From Actinomycetota bacterium (lineage in GTDB: Bacteria; Actinomycetota; Actinomycetes; Nanopelagicales; Nanopelagicaceae): 7,156 nt of DNA. The stretch lies in the NCBI GenBank assembly GCA_016870855.1, contig VGAF01000057.1, positions 1 through 7,156 on the forward strand. The letters run 5' to 3'. A model generated the notes under the pieces. The model did not search any database. It worked only from the letters and a program-made list of their open reading frames with translations, and was not told where the DNA came from. Position 1 is the first letter of the stretch. Each line of letters opens with the position of its first letter. Both the position numbers and the translations under genes were made by a program. Shown piece by piece: positions 1 to 5,054 of this stretch.

Positions 1-267
1 AGCAAGCCAGGCAAGGGCTAGTCGCTGGATTCGAAAAGCTTTTTCGTTCGAGATTGATTCGAGCGGGTCACCATGTGAAATGCTGGAGCGTGTCTTCACC
101 TCTATGAAGATTATGGTTCCTTCTCGATCCTCTACAACTAAATCAATTTCGCCCTCTTTGATCCGCCAGTTCCGATCTAGAACGCGCATCCCTCTTGTAG
201 TAAGAGAATTCGCTACGAACTCTTCACCAACTTCACCCAGCTTTGCTGCATTTGGATTCTTTGCCAC
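1..267 (-). CDS. yraN: YraN/UPF0102 family nuclease-like protein, 3' end cut off by window edge
   Basis: Translating the minus strand gives 89 residues, open to the window edge, that match the UPF0102 (YraN) family. Family members have a PD-(D/E)xK nuclease-like fold and are often linked to DNA recombination or repair, but the cellular role is not well established. The active-site-like signature is visible: GEID at about residues 39-42, then FIEVKTR at 54-60, with D42, E56 and K58 as the likely metal and catalytic residues. The N-terminal GEVGEEFVAN segment corresponds to the family's usual start. The family is normally about 120 residues, so about 30 are missing beyond the edge. The start is a GTG at 265-267; I see no other ATG, GTG or TTG in frame between it and rnhB. 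No Shine-Dalgarno precedes it, but a TACCTT box does, so a leaderless transcript is possible. It follows rnhB on the same strand after 56 bp. Confidence 0.88.
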   Translation of the reverse strand, partial: MAKNPNAAKLGEVGEEFVANSLTTRGMRVLDRNWRIKEGEIDLVVEDREGTIIFIEVKTRSSISHGDPLESISNEKAFRIQRLALAWLA

Positions 268-273
268 GGCGCG

Positions 274-279
274 AAGGTA
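274..279 (-). promoter_or_regulatory. Putative -10 box for leaderless yraN transcript
   Basis: On the minus strand the hexamer TACCTT fits the actinobacterial TANNNT -10 pattern and ends 6 nt before the GTG start of yraN, so transcription would begin at or next to the start codon. No convincing -35 element is seen. The absence of a Shine-Dalgarno here fits a leaderless start, but the motif is short and could be chance. Confidence 0.35.
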
Positions 280-323
280 CGCAGGCTGAAGTAGTGTTGG
301 TGAAAAATCTTTGGATCTGTGGA

Positions 324-923
324 TTACTTGATTAGCTTGGCTACATTGGCATAACTCTTACGATGAACCGGCGTAATCCCAAGTTTCTTCATCGCATCGC
401 TATGGACCTTGGTGACGTAACCCTTATGTTCGGCTAGGCCATAACCTGGATACTTTCGATCTAGTTCAATCATCAATCTATCTCTATATACCTTGGCGAT
501 AATCGAAGCCGCCGAGATAGTAAGAGCGACCTGATCACCTTTCCAGACCGCAAGATTTGGATGAGACATACCCGGTACTTCATAACCATCGGTAAGTACA
601 TAATCTGGGGTCACACCCAGCGCATTTACTGCTCGGCGCATCCCTTCGATATTCGATTTATGTAGTCCCCTCGTATCTATCTCCTCAGATGAGATTTCGA
701 TAATTGCATGCGCACATACTTGATTAAGTATTAACTCGTAGAAGTTTTCTCGCTGGATTGGCGAGAGTAACTTCGAATCTCTAACTTCCCGTAGAGATGG
801 ATCGTTAGGATCTTTGAGAATTAGAGCTGCAACAACGAGTGGCCCAGCGCATGCTCCGCGACCAGCTTCGTCCACTCCAGCTATTGCCTTAATGCCGGAA
901 TCGAGAAGTCTCCACTCAATCAT
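324..923 (-). CDS. rnhB: Ribonuclease HII
   Basis: Complete 199-residue RNase HII, which cuts the RNA strand of RNA/DNA hybrids and removes single ribonucleotides left in DNA by replication. It acts in the cytoplasm with a divalent metal. The family signature is clear: AGVDEAGRG at residues 15-23 carries the first two acidic ligands (D18, E19) and the GRG motif that senses the RNA-DNA junction. The other two acidic residues are D112 (in LTDGY) and D130 (in WKGD), with the same spacing as in E. coli RNase HII. The conserved SAASIIAKVYRDRLM block (138-151) and YGLAEHKGY (161-169) follow. The length is typical. The start ATG overlaps the lepB stop as ATGA and has no strong Shine-Dalgarno, so translation is probably coupled to lepB. 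The order rplS-lepB-rnhB-yraN is the usual actinobacterial arrangement except for the missing DUF2469 gene. Confidence 0.97.
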   Translation of the reverse strand: MIEWRLLDSGIKAIAGVDEAGRGACAGPLVVAALILKDPNDPSLREVRDSKLLSPIQRENFYELILNQVCAHAIIEISSEEIDTRGLHKSNIEGMRRAVNALGVTPDYVLTDGYEVPGMSHPNLAVWKGDQVALTISAASIIAKVYRDRLMIELDRKYPGYGLAEHKGYVTKVHSDAMKKLGITPVHRKSYANVAKLIK

Positions 924-1594
924 CCCGCTACGGGAATCTTAGACAAATCCTTACCAACTTCGAGAATGCCGAAGTTAGATAGCGGCCAGATAACAAAGAG
1001 CGCCCTGCCTGTGACTTTATCTAACGGAACCATTCCCTTATTGGGATCTTGAGTGTGGAATCTTGAATCTGCGCTAGCGCCACGATGATCACCCATTACC
1101 CAGATGAAACCTTTCGGAACGGTCACATCAAACTCGCTATCAGAGGGTTTATCGCCCGGATAGATGTAGGGCTCTGTGATGGGAGTTCCATTTACTTCGA
1201 TCTGATTGCTAGCGTTACAGCAGACGACACGGTCGCCACCAACTCCGATTACTCGTTTAATTAGATACTGCTTAGACGGATCAGGAAGCACTCCAACGAA
1301 GACCAGCGCATCCTTTGCGACCTTCTTTAGACCAGTCTCTTCATTAGTGGGCACGCTAAGCCAATCGGCCGGATCTCTAAAGACCACGACTTCGCCACGC
1401 CTGATATCACTTAATAGAGCGCCGAATTTATTTACGCCAACCCGATCATTAACAAGGAGCGTGTTCTCCATAGAGCCTGACGGGATATAAAAGAATTGAA
1501 CAAAGAAAGTTTTCACAATCATCGAGAGAATAAGCGCCGAGACTAGAAGTATCGCCAGTTCCCGAAGTGCGGAACCCTTTCCGCGAGAAGACAT
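920..1594 (-). CDS. lepB: Signal peptidase I
   Basis: Complete 224-residue type I signal peptidase, the membrane-bound Ser/Lys protease that removes signal peptides from exported proteins on the outer face of the cytoplasmic membrane. One N-terminal membrane helix (about residues 12-34) follows a short basic cytoplasmic segment. The nucleophile S41 lies in the box IPSGSMENTL (37-46), and the general base K113 lies in YLIKRVIGVGGD (110-121). The box GDHRGASADSR (168-178) is the conserved S26 family motif. An insertion of about 30 residues between boxes C and D and a CC pair at 125-126 resemble other actinobacterial LepB proteins. The start ATG lies 3 bp after the rplS stop and in the same frame. 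The AAGGA before it directly abuts the ATG, which is too close for normal Shine-Dalgarno pairing, so re-initiation after rplS is likely. Its stop overlaps the rnhB start. Confidence 0.96.
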   Translation of the reverse strand: MSSRGKGSALRELAILLVSALILSMIVKTFFVQFFYIPSGSMENTLLVNDRVGVNKFGALLSDIRRGEVVVFRDPADWLSVPTNEETGLKKVAKDALVFVGVLPDPSKQYLIKRVIGVGGDRVVCCNASNQIEVNGTPITEPYIYPGDKPSDSEFDVTVPKGFIWVMGDHRGASADSRFHTQDPNKGMVPLDKVTGRALFVIWPLSNFGILEVGKDLSKIPVAG

Positions 1595-1597
1595 TCC

Positions 1598-2068
1598 TTA
1601 AGCTTGTGGCTTCTCTGAAGACTCTTCAGAAACTTGAACTTCAGCTTCGGCGGCTGGAGCTTCAACAACTGGTGCGCCCTCAGCAACTGGTGCCGCCTCA
1701 GAATAAATGGCCTCTAGCTCTTCGCCACCACGTCGCTCACGAATCTTGGCAGCCTTACCGCGAAGATCGCGGAGGTAATAAAGCTTCGCACGACGAACTT
1801 CGCCTTTGCGAACTAATTCAATTTTTTCAATGACCGGCGCATGAACTGGAAAGACGCGCTCGACGCCAACGCCGTAGGAGATCTTGCGTACGGTGAATGT
1901 CTCTCGGATACCGGAGCCACGACGTGAAATCACAAGACCTTGGAAGACCTGAACGCGACTCTTGTTACCTTCGATAACGCGGACGTGAACCTTTAACTCA
2001 TCGCCAGGGCGGAAGTTAGGGATGTCCTTACGGAGGGAGGCGGCATCTACCGCATCAAGCACGTTCAT
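1598..2068 (-). CDS. rplS: 50S ribosomal protein L19 with acidic C-terminal tail
   Basis: Ribosomal protein L19, a structural component of the large subunit located at the interface with the 30S subunit. The core (residues 1-115) is canonical: MNVLDAVDAASLRKDIPNF at the start, the FRPGD and HVRVIEGNKSRVQVFQG blocks, RRGSGIRETFTVRK, and GVERVFPVHAP, ending in RAKLYYLRDLRGKAAKIRER. After this the protein runs on for about 40 residues rich in Glu, Ala, Pro and Val, giving 156 residues against the usual 115-120. I chose the ATG at 2066-2068 because it matches the family N-terminus and has an AAGGA Shine-Dalgarno 7 nt upstream. An in-frame ATG at 2122 would add 18 residues unlike L19. Neighbours are lepB downstream and an inositol-monophosphatase-family gene upstream; trmD, the frequent upstream partner, is not adjacent. 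Confidence 0.95.
   Translation of the reverse strand: MNVLDAVDAASLRKDIPNFRPGDELKVHVRVIEGNKSRVQVFQGLVISRRGSGIRETFTVRKISYGVGVERVFPVHAPVIEKIELVRKGEVRRAKLYYLRDLRGKAAKIRERRGGEELEAIYSEAAPVAEGAPVVEAPAAEAEVQVSEESSEKPQA
1614..1630 (-). repeat. 17-bp inverted repeat in rplS 3' end
   Basis: TCTGAAGA and TCTTCAGA form a perfect 8-bp inverted repeat around one base. In RNA this would be a 7-bp stem with a 3-nt loop. It lies in the last codons of the L19 tail, about 20 nt before the lepB start. A repeat of this size is expected by chance about once or twice in a window this long, so a role in lepB translation or mRNA processing is only a possibility. Confidence 0.4.
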
Positions 2069-2075
2069 AATTGAA

Positions 2076-2080
2076 TCCTT
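2076..2080 (-). promoter_or_regulatory. Shine-Dalgarno of rplS
   Basis: AAGGA on the minus strand, 7 nt before the ATG at 2068. It decides the rplS start in favour of the L19-like N-terminus rather than the in-frame ATG 54 nt further upstream. Confidence 0.75.
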
Positions 2081-2110
2081 AGATAGTGGTTGTTCTTTGC
2101 TAGCCGCCGT

Positions 2111-2139
2111 ATCCTGCCACAAGAGCCGGCCGCTGTTAA
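2111..2139 (-). promoter_or_regulatory. Possible rplS promoter
   Basis: On the minus strand TTAACA (2139-2134, five of six matches to TTGACA) is followed after exactly 17 nt by CAGGAT (2116-2111), a weak match to the -10 consensus. Transcription would start near 2104, leaving a leader of about 36 nt that includes the AAGGA Shine-Dalgarno. The -35 falls inside the loop of the hairpin at 2121-2153. The weak -10 keeps this tentative. Confidence 0.35.
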
Positions 2140-2153
2140 ATCCGGGCTTTTTT
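2121..2153 (+). terminator. Terminator-like hairpin with T6 tract, pointing rightward
   Basis: On the plus strand AAGAGCCGG (2121-2129) can pair with CCGGGCTTTT (2142-2151), allowing one bulged G and one G-U pair, and runs directly into T2148-T2153. This has the form of an intrinsic terminator on the plus strand, yet no plus-strand gene ends here: both flanking genes run leftward. Read on the minus strand, the hairpin is preceded by A6 and followed only by CTCTTGT, a poor U-tract. It may act weakly in both directions between the inositol-phosphatase gene and rplS, or block antisense transcription. Confidence 0.45.
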
Positions 2154-2170
2154 ACGCTACAACTTTGGAG

Positions 2171-2962
2171 TTATCGAAGGTCAAATCCGTGAGGGGCGAG
2201 CTCGTGGGCAAGGGCCTCAAATAGCCCCGGACCTGCGGCTAAGACGAAGTACTTCTCCCCATTCCAGATTCCCTTGATGTATTTGAATTGCGCGCCCGAT
2301 TCCTTAGCAATTAAACCCGCAGCCGCGTAATCCCACTCATTTACTCCGGCTTCGAAATGCGCATCAATAGATCCGGATGCAACCATGCAGATGTCGACTG
2401 CGCATGCACCAATTCTTCTTATATCGCGAATCTTAGGAAGTAGTTCGCGGATAAAGTCTGCTTGAGGTTTACGACGCTCAATATCGTAGGCAAATCCGGT
2501 AGAGATGAGTGCGCGATTTAATGGAACTTGTTGGTTACATTTGATGGGCGCACCGTTACAGAAAGCCCCGGATCCTCGAATGGCTGTCCAGGTCATTTGA
2601 ATCGAAGGGGCGTGAACCACTCCGATTAAGCCGCCAGCCTCATCTTCAATCGCGATGCTGATACACCAGCCAGGAATTCCATATAGATAGTTGACGGTTC
2701 CATCAATTGGATCAATCACCCAGGTGTAACCGCTCGTGCCGCTTCGATTTGCGCCCTCTTCACCAATAATTCCATCAGCTGGTCGCGCGCTAAGAATTGC
2801 GCCAACAATCAACTTCTCGCTCTCGTGATCCATCTGGGTAGCAAAATCGAGAACGCCACTTTTTTGATCAAGTTCAAAATTCGAGGGTCGTTTCATCAAC
2901 ATTTTGCCCGCTTTTATCGCTATCTCTTCAGCCAAATTAAGGAGTTGCTGATTAATAGTCAT
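2171..2962 (-). CDS. Inositol monophosphatase family protein (SuhB/ImpA-like)
   Basis: Complete 263-residue member of the Mg-dependent, lithium-sensitive phosphatase family that includes inositol monophosphatases, SuhB and some histidinol phosphatases. The metal-binding motifs are intact: the TQMDHESEK block at 42-50, GEE at 67-69, WVIDPIDGTVNY at 81-92 (D84 and D87 as metal ligands, G88-T89 for phosphate) and NEWDYAAA at 208-215, where D211 corresponds to the last acidic ligand of the human enzyme. The likely substrate in Actinobacteria is inositol 1-phosphate (for phosphatidylinositol and other inositol compounds), but histidinol phosphate, sugar phosphates or nucleotide-derived phosphates cannot be excluded. 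The protein should be cytoplasmic. The start ATG has no Shine-Dalgarno; TAGATT 5 nt upstream suggests a leaderless transcript. It is divergent from the MFS gene across 32 bp and lies 102 bp upstream of rplS. Confidence 0.92.
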   Translation of the reverse strand: MTINQQLLNLAEEIAIKAGKMLMKRPSNFELDQKSGVLDFATQMDHESEKLIVGAILSARPADGIIGEEGANRSGTSGYTWVIDPIDGTVNYLYGIPGWCISIAIEDEAGGLIGVVHAPSIQMTWTAIRGSGAFCNGAPIKCNQQVPLNRALISTGFAYDIERRKPQADFIRELLPKIRDIRRIGACAVDICMVASGSIDAHFEAGVNEWDYAAAGLIAKESGAQFKYIKGIWNGEKYFVLAAGPGLFEALAHELAPHGFDLR

Positions 2963-2967
2963 AGTGG

Positions 2968-2973
2968 AATCTA
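2968..2973 (-). promoter_or_regulatory. Putative -10 box for leaderless inositol phosphatase transcript
   Basis: TAGATT on the minus strand ends 5 nt before the ATG at 2962, leaving no room for a Shine-Dalgarno. A start site about 6-7 nt after the box would be at or next to the A of ATG. No clear -35 is present. It faces the TAGACT box of the divergent gene. Confidence 0.5.
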
Positions 2974-2981
2974 ATCACAAG

Positions 2982-2987
2982 TAGACT
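2982..2987 (+). promoter_or_regulatory. Putative -10 box for leaderless MFS transcript
   Basis: TAGACT on the plus strand ends 7 nt before the ATG at 2995, so transcription would start at the start codon. The whole gap is only 32 bp and contains no Shine-Dalgarno. It is separated from the opposite TAGATT box by 8 bp, so the two promoters probably compete for RNA polymerase. Confidence 0.5.
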
Positions 2988-2994
2988 CACCAAC

Positions 2995-4215
2995 ATGCTC
3001 ACCCCTTACAAAAAGCTTTTTAGAGTTCCAGGGGGTTGGCGTTTTTCCTTTGCAGCATTCATCCTCAGGCTTCCAATCTCTATGCTCTACCTTGCAATAG
3101 TTCTATTCGTAGTCGCTGAGACCGATTCTTACGCTACTGCGGGCGCTTTATCTATGGCAGCTTCAATTGTGCTCTCAATCGCTTCTCCGCTCTGGTCTCG
3201 AGCAGCCGATCAATTGGGACAGCGGCGAATCTTGAGTATCACCGCACCACTTCATATCTTCTTTATGGGCGCCTTCGTATTTCTACTTAAGAGTGATGCT
3301 CCAACAATTCTCTGGTTTACATCAGCCCTCCTCTTTGAAGCATTCGTAATTGGTTCCGGCCAGATGGTTAGGCGCCGCTGGGTTTATGCAATCGGTGAGG
3401 ATCGAGCGTTGACGGATACGGCTTACTCATTTGAGGCTTTTGTCGACGAAGTTATCTTTACATCTGGACCCGTTATCGCAACTCTCTTGGCAGTTACCTT
3501 CGCCCCCGAATACGCAATATTTGCTGCGATGTTTTTTGTTGCGACTGGTGGCTTGCTCTTTGCGAGCCAGAAATCTACTGAGCCACCGCCGCATCCAAAA
3601 GAACCCGACTCCGATCACTCGCTCTTGATTCGACTTCCTTTCATTCGCGCTCTCTTTAATCCTTTGATGCTCTGTGGTTCTTTCTTTAGCTCTGCTGGGT
3701 TAGTGATAGTTGGCTACAGCGAGGAGTACGGGATTCGCGAGTGGAGTGGCTATTTCATAGCGGTCTGGTCTTTTGGTAGCGGCATCTCAGCTTTGATCAT
3801 CGGGGCAATCAAATGGAAGCGAAGCGAGGCAACTCGATTCTTGGAATCTCTATTCCTTCTCTTCTTACTAACCATTCCCATTTATCTAGTTGCACTTCTT
3901 ATTCCTGAGAAATTGGTGATTATGGGCGTAGTTCTTTTCTTCAATGGCCTTGCGATTGCCCCGCTCTTAACTGCAGGTTTTGCAGCTGCGGAGCGTTCGG
4001 TGGCTGAAAATCGAAAGACCGAAGTATTAGCTTGGGCTATATCTGCTTTAAATCTCGGTGGCGCCCTACCGCCTGCGATAACTGGTTACATCATTGACAA
4101 TCAAGGGGTTTCTGTCGCTTTCGTGATTCCACTTCTTTGCATGGGCCTATCTGCGCTATCAATTCTCCCGTTTTGGAAACAGTGGAGCTTGAAAGTGGGC
4201 GAAATTCCATCCTGA
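2995..4215 (+). CDS. MFS family membrane transporter
   Basis: Complete 406-residue polytopic membrane protein of the major facilitator superfamily with about twelve hydrophobic helices. By eye these lie near 17-41, 45-66, 83-99, 104-122, 150-170, 173-191, 220-241, 251-272, 284-303, 306-331, 345-366 and 373-392, with a hydrophilic central loop at about 192-219 that contains PPPHPKEPD. The loop between helices 2 and 3 carries a motif A relative, SRAADQLGQRRIL (68-80), in which D72 and the arginines fit the family. The segment FEAFVDEVIFTSGPV (146-160) resembles a helix 5 pattern seen in actinobacterial MFS proteins of unknown substrate, often annotated as drug-efflux-like. I cannot assign a substrate. 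The start is the ATG directly after the divergent promoter. sepH follows on the same strand after 41 bp. Confidence 0.9.
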   Translation: MLTPYKKLFRVPGGWRFSFAAFILRLPISMLYLAIVLFVVAETDSYATAGALSMAASIVLSIASPLWSRAADQLGQRRILSITAPLHIFFMGAFVFLLKSDAPTILWFTSALLFEAFVIGSGQMVRRRWVYAIGEDRALTDTAYSFEAFVDEVIFTSGPVIATLLAVTFAPEYAIFAAMFFVATGGLLFASQKSTEPPPHPKEPDSDHSLLIRLPFIRALFNPLMLCGSFFSSAGLVIVGYSEEYGIREWSGYFIAVWSFGSGISALIIGAIKWKRSEATRFLESLFLLFLLTIPIYLVALLIPEKLVIMGVVLFFNGLAIAPLLTAGFAAAERSVAENRKTEVLAWAISALNLGGALPPAITGYIIDNQGVSVAFVIPLLCMGLSALSILPFWKQWSLKVGEIPS

Positions 4216-4227
4216 TTTCCACTGTTT
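4177..4227 (+). repeat. 10-bp perfect inverted repeat spanning the MFS stop codon
   Basis: AAACAGTGGA (4177-4186) and TCCACTGTTT (4218-4227) are exact reverse complements, separated by 31 nt that include the MFS stop codon. In RNA they could form a 10-bp stem at the MFS/sepH junction. No T-tract follows, so this is not a standard intrinsic terminator. It could be an RNA-processing or stabilising structure at the 3' end of the transporter mRNA, or chance. Confidence 0.5.
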
Positions 4228-4241
4228 GAGCGTGAAGGTAT

Positions 4242-4254
4242 GGCAACCTTTGCC
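4242..4254 (+). repeat. Small inverted repeat just before sepH start
   Basis: GGCAA-CCT-TTGCC is a perfect 5-bp inverted repeat ending 2 nt before the sepH ATG, where a Shine-Dalgarno would be expected but is absent. It may be a weak hairpin or an operator half-site pair. Repeats this short are common by chance. Confidence 0.3.
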
Positions 4255-4256
4255 TC

Positions 4257-5054
4257 ATGTCGGAACTGCGAGTTGTTGGACGCACCAGCGATGGCGAGCG
4301 AATCGAGCTAGCCGATGGTGAAGGAAATTCATTCACTGTGAAAATTGATGAATCATTAAAGAGCACGATGACGGAGCGCAAGTTAGTTGCCGTAAGTGAC
4401 GATGCGCCGACATTTTCAATTAAGGAAATCCAAGCAAGACTCAGAGCCGGTGAGAGCTTTGCCGAAGTTGCTCGAATTTCTGGTTTATCGATAAATAAGA
4501 TTGAACGTTACGCAAGTCCAATAATGCAAGAACGCGCCTGGGTAATTGAGCAAGCAGAAAAGTCATCACCTAAAGGAACTACGCTCCCGCTTCGAGAGTT
4601 AGTCGTTCAACGACTTGCACCCCGTGGCGTAAATATGAATCAAATCTCTTGGAATACCTGGAGACTTGATAATGGAAGTTGGCACCTAGTTCTTAGCTAT
4701 CCCTCCTCGGATGGAAACCGTCAAGCAACTTGGCACTTTGATCTAAACAAACGGACCTTTAACTCCCAAGATGATGGCGCAAAGTGGATTTGTGGCGAAG
4801 AAATCTCTAAGCACCCGACTAAACAGGATCGTATGAGCGACCATGGGGTTCTCTTCCCGGTCGAGGGAGACTCACCCCAACCGCCTCGCCTCGTAGCAGT
4901 TAGAACCGATCCATCCCCAGATGATGCGCCATCAGTAACTGATATTCCGACCGATGCCAAGAAAGATGGCGTGACGCGTCGAATCTCTATCCCATCATGG
5001 GATGACATCATGTTTGGAAGAAGCAAAAAGAAAGATGGCGAAGACGAATCTTAA
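4257..5054 (+). CDS. sepH: Cell division protein SepH (DUF3071)
   Basis: Complete 265-residue SepH, an actinobacterial protein that binds FtsZ and stimulates its assembly into division rings in Streptomyces and mycobacteria. The start MSELRVVGRTSDGERI (1-16) and the FTVKIDESL segment (26-34) match the DUF3071 N-terminus. A helix-turn-helix-like region follows, FSIKEIQARLRAGESFAEVA and on through SGLSINKIERYASPIMQER (53-93); in SepH this fold mediates the FtsZ interaction rather than DNA binding. Residues 110-180 form a second conserved block with several Trp (W132, W135, W142, W159, W177). The C-terminus ends in a conserved-looking RRISIPSWDDIMFG motif (241-254) and a basic/acidic tail. It is shorter than the roughly 340 residues I recall for Streptomyces SepH, mainly through a reduced linker. 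The start has no Shine-Dalgarno. The stop codon overlaps that of the convergent phosphodiesterase gene. Confidence 0.94.
   Translation: MSELRVVGRTSDGERIELADGEGNSFTVKIDESLKSTMTERKLVAVSDDAPTFSIKEIQARLRAGESFAEVARISGLSINKIERYASPIMQERAWVIEQAEKSSPKGTTLPLRELVVQRLAPRGVNMNQISWNTWRLDNGSWHLVLSYPSSDGNRQATWHFDLNKRTFNSQDDGAKWICGEEISKHPTKQDRMSDHGVLFPVEGDSPQPPRLVAVRTDPSPDDAPSVTDIPTDAKKDGVTRRISIPSWDDIMFGRSKKKDGEDES

Noticed and set aside
80..289. Plus-strand open frame of 69 codons
   Set aside because: It is antisense to yraN, whose minus-strand translation shows clear family motifs; the plus-strand product is low-complexity and unrecognisable.
1206..1833. Plus-strand open frames inside lepB and rplS
   Set aside because: Both are shadows of strongly conserved minus-strand genes and show Arg/Leu/Pro-biased, unrecognisable translations.
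2069..2122. Upstream in-frame ATG extending L19 by 18 residues
   Set aside because: The added residues do not resemble L19, no ribosome site precedes that ATG, and AAGGA lies properly placed before the ATG at 2068.
4091..5026. Minus-strand frames across the MFS end and sepH
   Set aside because: They are antisense to recognised genes, cross a gene boundary, and have no family motifs.
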